Notes: generated by a model not told the origin, from the letters alone. Numbered from the stretch's first letter, positions 11,260 through 20,575 are shown. The stretch is 64,000 nucleotides of DNA from an uncultured Porphyromonadaceae bacterium (GCA_902491625.1 CABUIO010000001.1:186001-250000), one strand, 5' to 3'. Numbers and translations: made by a program.

Positions 11260-12948
11260 TTATTTCTCAGAGACCTTAGTCGATTCTGATGTCGGAGAAG
11301 CGGAGACTGCACCTGTCGCGCCCGCATTTTTCATGCTCTTGGGTCCGAATTCCCCCTCTTCCCACTTTGAAGCCTTTTCGATCTCATCTGCTGTCGGAAC
11401 GTAACCTTCAGGCCAACGGGACACCTGCGAGGGAAGTCGTCCCTCTATCTCCCAGTCGAAGGGCTCGAAATCGGTGTTGGCGTCACGCCACGATGCCTTG
11501 CGTCTTGCATAGACAATGAAGGGAATAATCAGGAAAAACGCCGAGCCGGCTATAAGGATAATCACATATGTCACAGGGTTGCCGGTGCTTATCTGCGATG
11601 GCGGAACAAAACTCAGTCCCATTGCCAGCAAAGCTCCGAGTATTCCGATGCCGGACACAAGCCATTTGCCGAAATTGCCTCCGGGGACACGGAATCCGCG
11701 CTTTTTGGCAGGCTCAGTGCGACGCAGACGCAGGAAAGTATAATAGATTATCAGCACCATTGTCAGATAAATGATTGTTGACATCTGACTCAACAGCTGA
11801 TATGCAGACTGGACGCTGGGAAGCACCACAAGCACTAATGCCAGAATCGTCACCATAATGCCCTGAATCCAGAGGATAGAGGTCTGGATGCCATTCTTGT
11901 TTGTCTTCTGCAGATAGCGCGGAAGATATCCGGCCTTACCCACCATGAGCATACCGGTGGAGGGAGCCACGATGACGCAGCTGACCTGTCCGATCACACC
12001 GAATGTGAGGAAGAGAGCGAGCACATGGCCGAGCCATTCGCAATGGATCGACGCGAAAAGCTGATTGTAGGCGACAAGGAGCGATGCAAGAAGGTTGATG
12101 TCCTTGGAGGGTATGACGAATCCGATGGCGAGCGTACCGAAGATGAACACGGCAAGAATTATGATCACCGCAAGGAAGATAGCTCTCGGGAAGGACTTTG
12201 CAGGATTCTTCATGGAAGCCACGTGGACCGCCTGCATCTCCATGCCGGCGAAGAAGAGGAATATCGAGGCAGCCAGCACTATGGTTCCGAACTTCTTGAA
12301 GTCAGGCCAGAAGGGCGCGTTGGCGTCTATATAGATGTGATTGCCCAGACATAGATAGACGATACCCATGACAATCAGCACGGCAGCAGGGATGATCGTG
12401 CCGAAAAGGCCTCCCATTGTGGAGAGTTTGTTGGCAAAACCGATTCCACGGAACGAATTGAAATTTGCGACCCAGTAGATGCCGAGCACCACGACAAGCG
12501 TATAAATCACATTTTTCGATAGACCGGCGTCAAACGTCTCAGGCCAAAATATATAGGCGAGCGTCACGGCGCCGAACATAAGTACTGCCGGGAACCAGAT
12601 CACCACCATCTGCCAGTCATAGTACATGGCGGCCCATCCCCAGCGCGGCCCTACGCCCTCGCCTGTCCAGCGGAACAGACCGCCGCTTTTTGTCCATGTC
12701 GAAGCAAGCTCAGCACAGACAAGTGAATACGGAATCAGGAAAATGACTGCCGCGGCTACATAATAGAATATCGAGGTGTAGCCGTATTCGGCCTGTGAGG
12801 CGAGACCTCGCATACTCACGATATTGGTGACGATGAGAATCGTCATGGCCCACATGGTTATTACCGTCTTTTTCGTAGACGACTTTACCGTGGGAGTTGC
12901 CCCCGCGCTCCCTTTCGGCGCAGACGACATGTTGGATGAATTTGCCAT
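11260..12948 (-). CDS. APC-superfamily amino-acid antiporter, GadC-like
   Basis: A 562-residue membrane protein with about 12 transmembrane segments. SMRGLASQAEYGYTSIFYYV, AELASTWTKSGGLFRWTGEG and WAAMYYDWQ match the glutamate:GABA antiporter group of the APC superfamily, in which an amino acid is exchanged for its decarboxylated amine. A long polar C-terminal tail (about residues 480-562, with FEPFDWEIEGRLPSQV) could act like the C-plug of GadC, but this is speculative. The start is ATG 12948. It heads an operon with an MFS carrier and a porin and is divergent from a PSD-family proenzyme rather than from a PLP-dependent glutamate decarboxylase. The exchanged pair is therefore open. Confidence 0.88.
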   Translation of the reverse strand: MANSSNMSSAPKGSAGATPTVKSSTKKTVITMWAMTILIVTNIVSMRGLASQAEYGYTSIFYYVAAAVIFLIPYSLVCAELASTWTKSGGLFRWTGEGVGPRWGWAAMYYDWQMVVIWFPAVLMFGAVTLAYIFWPETFDAGLSKNVIYTLVVVLGIYWVANFNSFRGIGFANKLSTMGGLFGTIIPAAVLIVMGIVYLCLGNHIYIDANAPFWPDFKKFGTIVLAASIFLFFAGMEMQAVHVASMKNPAKSFPRAIFLAVIIILAVFIFGTLAIGFVIPSKDINLLASLLVAYNQLFASIHCEWLGHVLALFLTFGVIGQVSCVIVAPSTGMLMVGKAGYLPRYLQKTNKNGIQTSILWIQGIMVTILALVLVVLPSVQSAYQLLSQMSTIIYLTMVLIIYYTFLRLRRTEPAKKRGFRVPGGNFGKWLVSGIGILGALLAMGLSFVPPSQISTGNPVTYVIILIAGSAFFLIIPFIVYARRKASWRDANTDFEPFDWEIEGRLPSQVSRWPEGYVPTADEIEKASKWEEGEFGPKSMKNAGATGAVSASPTSESTKVSEK

Positions 12949-13333
12949 AGTTGATGTTTTTTACAGTAACTAAAGAAAGATCAGGCAGGAGACTCGGAAA
13001 TGATCCACTGATGCGTTTCGTTGAGAAATGTATGAATCCGCTGATGCCTCGTTTTGAAACTACAACATTAAAAAACACAAAAAAGTTGCAAGCGATGCAT
13101 TTTTTATCTTCATGATAAAATAGCTGTCCCCCAGACGGTTATCTTTTTCCATAATCACACAGGACAAATAACAATTAAAAATTATCAGAAAAAGTAATAC
13201 TTACAAAACTTTTTTCATATAGCGATGTTATAACTGCAAACAGCACAAAAACGGCGGCATAAAATCAACGAAACCAACGCCGGCGTTTCTGTTGCAAACC
13301 ATAAAAACAATATCATTAATCTTAGTTTCTACT
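12949..13333. other. AT-rich divergent intergenic region
   Basis: This 385-bp gap separates the divergent antiporter and PSD-family genes and must hold promoters for both. It is much more AT-rich than the flanks. I see no perfect TAnnTTTG box in either direction; the nearest are TATCTTTT around 13140 on the plus strand and TAGTTTCA near 13060 on the minus strand. No gene or repeat was recognised. Confidence 0.5.
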
Positions 13334-14491
13334 ATGGCACAGAAAACTTATTCTCCTGTTGTACAGGAGCTCCTCGATCTGATCGCAAAGAACGGTTGGG
13401 AGGACAAATTCCAGAAAGCACTTGACAACTGTCACGCTCTCAACACTATCGAATACGAGAACATCAAGACTCTCGACGACTATTATGACTGGCTGGAGGC
13501 ACAGCTGCATTGGGTTCCTGTCGAGGATCCCGAAGGCACAATAGTCTACGAGCACGTAACAATGTTCTACTTCCTTCTTGATCAAAGCCCTGTCAAGGAA
13601 CTTCAGACTCCCATTATCCCCTCCAAGCTCAAAGGCAACGAGGTTCCGCCACTCTCGCCGCTGTCCCTCTGGATGCGTAAGTTCGTCATCTCTTTCGGAG
13701 CATGGATGGATAAGCCTGAATCGCTCACTGACGAAGCAGTCAAGAGTTACTACGATGCACCCCGCTACAACATGGGCGACTACGAGATGCCTGAAGGCGG
13801 CTGGAAGACCTTCAACCAGTTCTTCGCACGCCGCAAGAAACCGGGCCACATGCCTATCGCCGCTATCAACGACGACCATGTGATCACCTCTCCGGCCGAC
13901 TCCACCAACGACGGACAGTGGGAAGTCAACGCCGACTCCAAGGTCGACATCAAAGGACTCGAATGGAGCATCGAGGAACTGCTCGAAGGTTCCGACTATA
14001 AGGATGACTTCGCCGGAGGTATCTGGATCCACCAATTCCTCAACACGACCGACTACCACCGTCAGCACGCTCCCGTCGGAGGTACCGTTCTTGAGGCCCG
14101 CGAGCTTCAGGGTGTCGTTTACCTCGGCGTAGAGGCAGTTCCTATCGAAGGTGACGAGAAAGGACGTACCCACATCGTTCGCCGCAAGCTTAACGCTCTT
14201 GACGAAGCCGGCTACGAATTCATGCAGATGCGTGGCCTGATAGTCCTTCAGTCGAAAATCGGAAAAGTAGCTATCCTCCCGATGGGTATGGCACAGGTTT
14301 CCTCAATCGTCGTCACAGCCGAGAAAGGCAAGAAACTGCGCAAGGGCGACGAGATCTCCTATTTCCAGTTCGGTGGCAGCGACATCGTGATGGTATTCCA
14401 GCAGGAGAGCAACGTCAGCATCACGGCACAGCCCGGCGTACACTACCGCACAGGCACACGTATCGCCATGGCTTATCCCGTAGGTGAGTGA
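13334..14491 (+). CDS. Phosphatidylserine-decarboxylase-family proenzyme, likely amino-acid decarboxylase
   Basis: The 385-residue product has an N-terminal domain (residues 1 to about 150) not found in ordinary bacterial Psd, then a PSD domain: FNQFFARRKKPGHMPIA, a TSPADS aspartate, TTDYHRQHAPVGGTV with the histidine, and FGGSDIVMVF near the C-terminus, where the Ser of GGS would be the self-cleavage site and become the pyruvoyl group. Long PSD proteins with an extra N-terminal domain include fungal PsiD, an L-tryptophan decarboxylase, so the substrate may be a free amino acid rather than a phospholipid. No signal peptide or membrane helix is seen from MAQKTYSPV. The start is taken at ATG 13334; an upstream in-frame start at 13292 is less likely. 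The divergent GadC-like antiporter supports amino-acid decarboxylation. The substrate itself is unknown. Confidence 0.8.
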   Translation: MAQKTYSPVVQELLDLIAKNGWEDKFQKALDNCHALNTIEYENIKTLDDYYDWLEAQLHWVPVEDPEGTIVYEHVTMFYFLLDQSPVKELQTPIIPSKLKGNEVPPLSPLSLWMRKFVISFGAWMDKPESLTDEAVKSYYDAPRYNMGDYEMPEGGWKTFNQFFARRKKPGHMPIAAINDDHVITSPADSTNDGQWEVNADSKVDIKGLEWSIEELLEGSDYKDDFAGGIWIHQFLNTTDYHRQHAPVGGTVLEARELQGVVYLGVEAVPIEGDEKGRTHIVRRKLNALDEAGYEFMQMRGLIVLQSKIGKVAILPMGMAQVSSIVVTAEKGKKLRKGDEISYFQFGGSDIVMVFQQESNVSITAQPGVHYRTGTRIAMAYPVGE

Positions 14492-14511
14492 TCACTTTTC
14501 AAAAAGATAAG

Positions 14512-14557
14512 TTCCGGCGGAATTTCCCCAGAAGGAGATTCCGCCGGAATCTTTTTT
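14512..14557 (+). terminator. Rho-independent terminator after the PSD-family gene
   Basis: TTCCGGCGGAAT (14512-14523) pairs perfectly with ATTCCGCCGGAA (14538-14549), 12 bp, followed by TTTTTT at 14552-14557. It ends the PSD-family transcript just before the convergent WecA-like gene. Confidence 0.92.
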
Positions 14558-14568
14558 GTATGTCATGG

Positions 14569-15594
14569 TCAGAGTCTCTCCACGGCATTGCGGGCAGCTC
14601 CTCTGATATTGCGGCGGATGCGGCGTTCGGTAAGTGTCATCACGATCAGATAGACTGCAATGAGAAGTCCGTAGACACCAAGAAAATAGATAAGGCGGGA
14701 AACGTCCGACGACAAGTAAAGATAGCCGACGGAGATACCGAGCTGCAGAAGAGCGTAGATCGTGGAGATCACAAGCTGTGGCACACGCCAGATGAAATAC
14801 AGACGTTCGTAGATGTGTTTGCGGTGGGCGCGGAGTATGTTTTCACCTTCGATAATGCGCCGGATTATTGTGGCAAAAATGTCGACTGCGTAGACACTTA
14901 CCATGACGAGGCCAAAAATGTCGCCTTGCGAGATGCAATATTCAGTGAGCAGATTGCAGATAATGAAACCCATGCATATTGAACCGACATCGCCGGCGAA
15001 GACAAGGGCATGGCGCCGGAAGTTGAACAGGCCGAAGATAAGCGCCGAACCCAGCGCTACAGCAATGAAGGAACCGCTTGCGAAACGGACAGTGAAAAGA
15101 TCGATAAACAGCAGGACACCAAGCACTACCACACTGTATGCGGCGGTGATTCCATTGATGCCGTCCATGAAGTTGTAGCCGTTGACGAAACCGACTACAG
15201 CGACTATAAAGAGCAATGCCACAAGCGGATGCACATAGAGCGGATCAAATCCGAAGCACAGGAAGGAAGCCGCCAGAAACTGTACGACGAGCCGGAGCCA
15301 CACCGGCAGACGCAATATATCGTCGACAAAACTCGTGGCGGCAAGCATCGTGAGTCCGATAAGGAAATACGCCCCGGGAGCCTCGACATCGTAGATAATT
15401 CCCATGCCGAGGCTCCAGAGCACCATGCCGAGATAAAAAATGAGTCCGCCGCCGATCACGGCCACGGGATGGCCGTCGCGGCGCACGTTGCGCTGTGTGG
15501 TCCAGCCGTTACGCCGGGCTATGTGCATGTAGGCCAGCTCGATGCCGAGCAGGAGCAGCATCGCGAGAATCAGGAATATGGCAGAAGACAACAC
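14569..15594 (-). CDS. WecA/MraY-like undecaprenyl-phosphate sugar-phosphate transferase
   Basis: A polytopic membrane enzyme (about 341 residues, about 10 hydrophobic segments) that would load a sugar phosphate from a UDP-sugar onto undecaprenyl phosphate and so begin assembly of a surface glycan. Motifs: AVIGGGLIFYLG, FVDDILRLPVWLR (catalytic DD), NGYNFMDGINGI (metal and substrate loop), FAGDVGSICMGF, and the cytoplasmic RAHRKHIYERL. The start is placed at GTG 15594, just behind AGGAGG; TTG 15591 has better spacing and is equally possible. Longer versions overlap fcl and add non-hydrophobic sequence. It is the last gene of the glycan operon. Confidence 0.9.
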   Translation of the reverse strand: MLSSAIFLILAMLLLLGIELAYMHIARRNGWTTQRNVRRDGHPVAVIGGGLIFYLGMVLWSLGMGIIYDVEAPGAYFLIGLTMLAATSFVDDILRLPVWLRLVVQFLAASFLCFGFDPLYVHPLVALLFIVAVVGFVNGYNFMDGINGITAAYSVVVLGVLLFIDLFTVRFASGSFIAVALGSALIFGLFNFRRHALVFAGDVGSICMGFIICNLLTEYCISQGDIFGLVMVSVYAVDIFATIIRRIIEGENILRAHRKHIYERLYFIWRVPQLVISTIYALLQLGISVGYLYLSSDVSRLIYFLGVYGLLIAVYLIVMTLTERRIRRNIRGAARNAVERL

Positions 15595-15601
15595 CGTCCT
15601 C

Positions 15602-16675
15602 CTACAGATTTGAAAGATACCATTTGTAGAGGCGCCCGATGCCTTCGTCAATTTCGACGGTGTGGCGCCACCCGAGAGAATGAAGTTTGCTGACGTCGCA
15701 AAGCTTCAGCATGGTGCCGTCCGGTTTCGTGGCGTCCCAGAGCACCTGTCCGCGGTATCCGACGGTCGCCTTGACCTTTTCGGCAAGCTCGCGGATGCTG
15801 AGATCGGTTCCGGTTCCGATATTTACATGGCAGTTGCGCACCTGAGGATTTTCTCCGCGCAGATCCTTGAAATCGACATTTTCAAGCATATAGACCGAAG
15901 CGTCGGCCATGTCCTCGCTCCAGAGGAACTCGCGCATCGGTGCTCCGGTGCCCCAGAGAGTCAGCGAGTCGGGACGGATGCCGTATTTTGCAAGAATGGC
16001 GAGAATCTCGTCTTCCGATGCGTCACCCCCTACGCCTTCGACGGGACGGCGGCGCAAATCGGCTCTTATACCATCAAAGTCGGATATATTCAGCAGTGCG
16101 GCAAGACGCATCTTGCGGATCATGGCCGGCATGACGTGGCTCGTCTCCAGATTGAAGTTGTCGTTGGGTCCGTAGAGATTGGTGGGCATCACGGCTATGT
16201 AATTGGTGCCATACTGAAGATTGAAGCTCTCGCACATCTTCATGCCTGCGATCTTGGCTATGGCATAAGGCTCATTGGTCCATTCGAGAGATGACGTGAG
16301 CAGACAATCTTCCTTCATCGGCTGCGGAGCATTGCCCGGATAGATACATGTGCTTCCTAAGAAGAGAAGTTTCTTCACACCGTGGCGGAAGCTCTGGCCG
16401 ATAACATTCTGCTGGATCTGAAGGTTCTCCCAGATGAAGTCGGCGCGATAGAGGGAATTGGCCATGATGCCTCCGACATGCGCCGCGGCCAACACGACAT
16501 ATTCAGGTTTTTCCTCGTCAAAAAACTTTTCGACAGCCACGCCATCGAGCAGATCGAGTTCGGCATGTGTGCGTCCGATGATGTTCGTGTAGCCTTTGCG
16601 GCGAAGATTGGCGGCGATTGCGGAGCCCACAAGCCCGCGGTGACCCGCCACATATATCTTAGAATCTTTCTCCAT
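15602..16675 (-). CDS. fcl: GDP-L-fucose synthase
   Basis: An SDR-family epimerase/reductase (357 residues) turning GDP-4-keto-6-deoxymannose into GDP-L-fucose with NADPH. VAGHRGLVGSAIAANLRRKG is the Rossmann glycine motif. GSTCIYP supplies the catalytic serine and YAIAKIAGMKM the Tyr-x-x-x-Lys pair. An insertion of about 35 residues (ISDFDGIRADLRRRPVEGVG onward, near residue 200) makes it longer than E. coli Fcl; I believe Bacteroides enzymes share this. Its start overlaps the gmd stop (TAATG), so the two are translationally coupled and form the two-step GDP-fucose pathway. Confidence 0.96.
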   Translation of the reverse strand: MEKDSKIYVAGHRGLVGSAIAANLRRKGYTNIIGRTHAELDLLDGVAVEKFFDEEKPEYVVLAAAHVGGIMANSLYRADFIWENLQIQQNVIGQSFRHGVKKLLFLGSTCIYPGNAPQPMKEDCLLTSSLEWTNEPYAIAKIAGMKMCESFNLQYGTNYIAVMPTNLYGPNDNFNLETSHVMPAMIRKMRLAALLNISDFDGIRADLRRRPVEGVGGDASEDEILAILAKYGIRPDSLTLWGTGAPMREFLWSEDMADASVYMLENVDFKDLRGENPQVRNCHVNIGTGTDLSIRELAEKVKATVGYRGQVLWDATKPDGTMLKLCDVSKLHSLGWRHTVEIDEGIGRLYKWYLSNL

Positions 16676-17745
16676 TATCCTTTTGCGACTTCAGCAAGGT
16701 CATGGTCAGTCATTATTCTCACAAGCTCCTCGAACGAGGTCTTACGTGGATTCCACCCGAGCTGACGGCGAGCCTTTTCAGGATTGCCGAGGAGCGTCTC
16801 GACCTCCGAAGGGCGGAAAAAGCGCGGATCGACTTCCACGAGTACACGTCCGTCAGGGTCGATGCCCTTCTCGTCGAGGCCCTCCCCTTCCCAGCGCAGA
16901 GGCAGCCCTGCGTGGCGGAAAGCGAGGTCGGTAAATTCCCTCACGGAATGCTGTTCGCCGGTCGCGATGACGTAATCGTCAGGCTCGGGCTGTTGCATGA
17001 TGAGCCACATGCACTCCACATAGTCGCGGGCGTATCCCCAGTCACGGAGTGCATTTAGGTTGCCGAGATAGAGTTTGTCCTGCTTGCCGGCCTTGATGCG
17101 GGCGGCGGCAAGCGTGATCTTTCTTGTCACGAAATTCTCGCCACGGCGTTCGCTCTCGTGGTTGAAGAGAATGCCGTTGACAGCATACATGCCATAGCTC
17201 TCGCGATAGTTTTTGGTGATCCAGTAGGCATAGAGCTTGGCACATGCGTAGGGACTGCGGGGATAGAACGGTGTGGTCTCGCACTGAGGCACTTCCTGCA
17301 CCTTTCCGAACAGCTCGCTTGTGGACGCCTGATAGATGCGCGTCTCCTTCTCGCGGTGGAGTATGCGCACGGCTTCCAGCAGACGCAACGTGCCGATGCC
17401 CACGGTGTCGGCGGTATATTCCGGCACCTCAAACGACACTTTCACATGGCTCTGGGCCGCGAGGTTGTATATTTCCGTCGGGCGTGTCTCCTCGATGATG
17501 CGGATGAGCGACGAGGAGTCGGTCATGTCGCCGTAATGAAGGTCCAGGAGACGGCGGTTCTTCATGTCGCGCACCCATCCGTCAAGATAAAGATGTTCGA
17601 TACGTCCTGTGTTGAACGTGCTGGAACGGCGGAGCACGCCGTGCACTTCGTAGCCTTTTTCAAGGAGGAATTCAGCCAGAAAGCTTCCGTCCTGACCGGT
17701 GATTCCGGTGATAAGCGCTACTTTTCTATTATTCTTCATAGTCAT
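16675..17745 (-). CDS. gmd: GDP-mannose 4,6-dehydratase
   Basis: A 356-residue SDR enzyme making GDP-4-keto-6-deoxymannose from GDP-mannose. ALITGITGQDGSFLAEFLLE binds the cofactor. STSELFGKVQE and SPYACAKLYAYW hold the catalytic Thr/Ser, Glu and Tyr-Lys. FNHESERRGENFVTRKIT is the Gmd signature near the tetramer NADP site. The ATG at 17745 overlaps the upstream HAD stop by one base (TAATG); a second ATG at 17739 is possible. It supplies fcl, so the operon's glycan probably contains fucose. Confidence 0.97.
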   Translation of the reverse strand: MTMKNNRKVALITGITGQDGSFLAEFLLEKGYEVHGVLRRSSTFNTGRIEHLYLDGWVRDMKNRRLLDLHYGDMTDSSSLIRIIEETRPTEIYNLAAQSHVKVSFEVPEYTADTVGIGTLRLLEAVRILHREKETRIYQASTSELFGKVQEVPQCETTPFYPRSPYACAKLYAYWITKNYRESYGMYAVNGILFNHESERRGENFVTRKITLAAARIKAGKQDKLYLGNLNALRDWGYARDYVECMWLIMQQPEPDDYVIATGEQHSVREFTDLAFRHAGLPLRWEGEGLDEKGIDPDGRVLVEVDPRFFRPSEVETLLGNPEKARRQLGWNPRKTSFEELVRIMTDHDLAEVAKG

Positions 17746-18479
17746 TACATTTTCAAAAGCTCCGTCAGGGAGTTTATCGTGGCTTGCGGTTCATATTCGC
17801 TCGCAACAGCCACCTTTTGCGAGTGTATGTTAGTTCCTGCGTCAAGCAGACAGACCGTACGCCATCCCATGAGGTTGGGAAAGAGGAAATCCTTTGCAGG
17901 ATTGTCGGCGACATAGCGGAATCCGGCAGCTTCGGGATAGCGGTGCACTACGTACGCAAACGGCTCCATCGACTCCTTTCCGGCTCCTCGCTCTTCGGAA
18001 ATATAGATATTGTCCGGAGAGAAATAACGGTTGAGTCCCAAGGCCGCGATCTTGGCACGTTGTGCCACGGAGCGGCCGTCGGTGATGAGCGCGAGCACGA
18101 CTCCACGTGCGCAAAGAGCGGCGAGAGTCTGCTCCACGTCGTCGGCAAGCGTGAGCCTTGGCTCATGACTCCGGTAGAGAGCCACCCAATCCTTTATCGC
18201 AGCCTCGCGGAGATCACCTGAAAGAGACAGCCTGTCGGCAAGAGCGTCCATGGCATTGCCGCCCCGATCGTAAGCCTCCGCCATAAGCAAAACGACTGAA
18301 TCGGTTGAAAGGTTTTCGCTGCAGTCTGGGAAAGCGAGCACCGACTCCGCCACAGCCTTGAATCCCGACATCATATAGTCGCGCTCGGGATAGAGCGTGT
18401 CGTCGAGATCAAAGACAAAGACCTCGCCATGATAGTCGAGATCAATCTCAGGTGGAGTAAGATTCATATTGCGGGTCAT
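17745..18479 (-). CDS. HAD-superfamily hydrolase
   Basis: About 244 residues with the HAD motifs FVFDLDDTLYPE (DxD nucleophile), ALITDGRS (motif II Ser/Thr), a lysine in the KESMEPFAYVV region, and FRYVADNPAKDFLFPNLMGW (acidic motif). Similar to phosphoglycolate phosphatase or haloacid-dehalogenase-like phosphatases. In this operon it may dephosphorylate a sugar phosphate, which is inference. A TAATTTTG box ends 6 nt before ATG 18479. That start would be leaderless; ATG 18467 would give a short leader. Confidence 0.88.
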   Translation of the reverse strand: MTRNMNLTPPEIDLDYHGEVFVFDLDDTLYPERDYMMSGFKAVAESVLAFPDCSENLSTDSVVLLMAEAYDRGGNAMDALADRLSLSGDLREAAIKDWVALYRSHEPRLTLADDVEQTLAALCARGVVLALITDGRSVAQRAKIAALGLNRYFSPDNIYISEERGAGKESMEPFAYVVHRYPEAAGFRYVADNPAKDFLFPNLMGWRTVCLLDAGTNIHSQKVAVASEYEPQATINSLTELLKM

Positions 18480-18485
18480 AGCTTG

Positions 18486-18493
18486 CAAAATTA
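18486..18493 (-). promoter_or_regulatory. -7 box ahead of HAD-gmd-fcl-wecA
   Basis: TAATTTTG on the minus strand followed by CAAGCT and then ATG 18479. It would give an internal promoter for the distal half of the glycan operon, independent of the regulator and glycosyltransferase genes upstream. Confidence 0.6.
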
Positions 18494-18536
18494 CGAAGAA
18501 ATAACGAAAACGGCAACAACTTTTTTCAGTCTCCGG

Positions 18537-19511
18537 TCATCGCAGTAGTCGTCTGCAGATAGATTTCAGGGCATTCTGCTGCAGGTGGGCAAATTCTCCG
18601 TCGACGAGATATGTCAGTTCCCCGTCGCTGACAATCCCTTTCCACATCGGATCCTCGATCTCCTGCCGCAGCGACAGTACAACTGCTTCGCGTGTCCAGC
18701 CAAGCTCGATGTTGAGCTGGCGGATGTAGTAGCGCAACAGGAGTTTCATCTCGCTTTTCAGACATGAGCTGTCCTGCCCCATGCGCTGTTTGAGCCTGTA
18801 AACATTCTTGTAGGCCTGAAGATCGGAATAGCGGAAGTGAGTGGTACGTCCGCCCCAGCGGTAGATGTAGCCGGTGTAGTCGATGAAGGCCATGGAACGT
18901 GCCATCTGAAGATAGTCTATGTTGAAGATCTGGTCGTCGCCCCAGAACTGGTCGAAAGGTGTCCGGCTGACCATCCGCATCAGCGAAGTGCGGTAAAGCT
19001 TGCCCCACATCGAAGGGGAGATGAAGCTGTCCATGCCGATGTAGGAGGTGAGATTGCGGAAATCCTCGCCGTCAATGGGACGTCCGGTGAGTGCGGAGTC
19101 GTAGGTCTCGCCATAGCGGAAATTGAGACTGCGGAAACGTCGCATGAAGCGCATCTGCACGAGATCGACGCCATAGAGTTCCATCGCCTCTCGAAGCAGT
19201 TCCACAGACTTGCTGCGGAGAATGTCATCACTGTCCACGAACATGATCCATTCTCCTGTCGCGGCCTCCACTCCGGCCATGCGCGCCCTCTGGGCTCCGA
19301 CATTTTCCGGCAGATGAATGATCCTCACCCTGCTGTCGCGATATGAGAGCCGCCGAACAATGGCAAGGGAATTGTCGGTGGAATTATCGTCCACGACAAT
19401 CACCTCGATGTCTCTGCATGTCTGCGAAAGAACCGATTCGAGGCATTTGCGCAAATAGCGCTCCTCGTTGTGAAGCGGCACAACCACTGATACAATTCTG
19501 TCGGTGCTCAT
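18537..19511 (-). CDS. Family 2 glycosyltransferase
   Basis: A 324-residue GT-A enzyme: VSVVVPLHNEERYLRKCLES, IEVIVVDDNSTDNS (nucleotide binding), GEWIMFVDSDDILRSKSVEL (DxD metal site) and FISPSMWGKLYRTSLM with the later WGDDQIFNIDYL acidic motif. It would transfer a sugar from a nucleotide sugar to a growing lipid-linked glycan on the cytoplasmic face. The start is ATG 19511, which overlaps the upstream gene stop by 4 bp (ATGA); sequence upstream of it in frame belongs to the neighbour. Donor and acceptor unknown. Confidence 0.92.
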   Translation of the reverse strand: MSTDRIVSVVVPLHNEERYLRKCLESVLSQTCRDIEVIVVDDNSTDNSLAIVRRLSYRDSRVRIIHLPENVGAQRARMAGVEAATGEWIMFVDSDDILRSKSVELLREAMELYGVDLVQMRFMRRFRSLNFRYGETYDSALTGRPIDGEDFRNLTSYIGMDSFISPSMWGKLYRTSLMRMVSRTPFDQFWGDDQIFNIDYLQMARSMAFIDYTGYIYRWGGRTTHFRYSDLQAYKNVYRLKQRMGQDSSCLKSEMKLLLRYYIRQLNIELGWTREAVVLSLRQEIEDPMWKGIVSDGELTYLVDGEFAHLQQNALKSICRRLLR

Positions 19512-20575
19512 TTTCGATATATAAGATTCAAAATCCGTGTGAAGATATAATATTTCCGGTGTCTGTGCAAATGTTCCCCGGCAAGATCGACCATAATTTC
19601 CGGCGTCAGGGCATCGTAAGAAACTTTCTTGAAAGACTTCACACATCCTTTCGCACGTTCCAAAACAGGATGGCGAAACATCTCGCGGGCAAACGCAACT
19701 GTCTTCTTACGCGAATGACAGCGACGGTAATATTCTGACAAACCAAGCATTGTCTGATAGAGGAATTTGCCGGCCACAGCCTCACGCGCCTCATCAGGGT
19801 CCAAGCCACAGCCCGCGGCGTGGCCAGCAACAATATCGAGGACATGTCCCATCAGAGCGGCATTGTCCGAAAAACCTTTCATAAAATATTTTTCGGCGAG
19901 ACCGCTGTAGGTCCATTCATAATAATCGGCGTCGGTGAAATGCACTTTTGATGCGTATGCCATGACGTAGGCCACAAAATAATAGTCCTCTCCAATCCTG
20001 AAATCCATAGCTTCGGGAAGATGTCTGACAAGCCATGCTCGGCGATAGACCTTATCCCATATCGAAGCTGAGAGAGAGCCATTAAGCATCCCTTTATATG
20101 TCAGCACATTGTCCGCGACCTCAGATTCCTCGGTGTATTTATAGTCCTCGAATGCAGTTCGCGGTCTGGAGTATGAGATCTTGCAAAGATGAGGCGCCAC
20201 GAGCGACGAAGCGCCCATCGTGACGTCGGCATCAGTGGAGGTAGCAGCAAGAAGCAACTGCTGCAGTCCGTCTTTGACAATTCTGTCGCCGCAGTCGAGA
20301 AAAGCGATATAATCGCCTTTCGCGGCTCTGACTCCTGCCAGCCGCGCGGCCAAAGGTCCGGAGTTCCGATCCAATGAAAGCACACGGACCTGAGGATGGC
20401 GTTGGCAAAGCTTTTCGAGTTTCCGAGCTGTGCCGTCGGTTGAGGCGTCGTCGACACACACGATTTCGACATCTGCGAGTGTCTGCGCAAGAACGGAACG
20501 CACGCTCCTGCGCAGAGTCCGCGCACCGTTATAGACCGGAATGACTACTGTGACCAATGGATTTTTCACTGCCAT
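19508..20575 (-). CDS. Family 2 glycosyltransferase
   Basis: A 355-residue GT-A protein of the same type as its neighbour: VTVVIPVYNGARTLRRSVRS, VEIVCVDDASTDGT, KGDYIAFLDCGDRIVKDG (here DCGD in place of the usual DSDD) and SASIWDKVYRRAWLVRHLP, then FRIGEDYYFVAYVM. It overlaps the upstream glycosyltransferase gene by 10 bp and the downstream one by 4 bp, so translation is coupled. The C-terminal 80 residues are basic. Sugar specificity unknown. Confidence 0.9.
   Translation of the reverse strand: MAVKNPLVTVVIPVYNGARTLRRSVRSVLAQTLADVEIVCVDDASTDGTARKLEKLCQRHPQVRVLSLDRNSGPLAARLAGVRAAKGDYIAFLDCGDRIVKDGLQQLLLAATSTDADVTMGASSLVAPHLCKISYSRPRTAFEDYKYTEESEVADNVLTYKGMLNGSLSASIWDKVYRRAWLVRHLPEAMDFRIGEDYYFVAYVMAYASKVHFTDADYYEWTYSGLAEKYFMKGFSDNAALMGHVLDIVAGHAAGCGLDPDEAREAVAGKFLYQTMLGLSEYYRRCHSRKKTVAFAREMFRHPVLERAKGCVKSFKKVSYDALTPEIMVDLAGEHLHRHRKYYIFTRILNLIYRK

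Noticed and set aside
13334..14491. Calling the PSD-family gene glutamate decarboxylase because of the GadC-like neighbour
   Set aside because: It has no PLP-lysine fold features and instead shows PSD-family motifs and a GGS pyruvoyl site.
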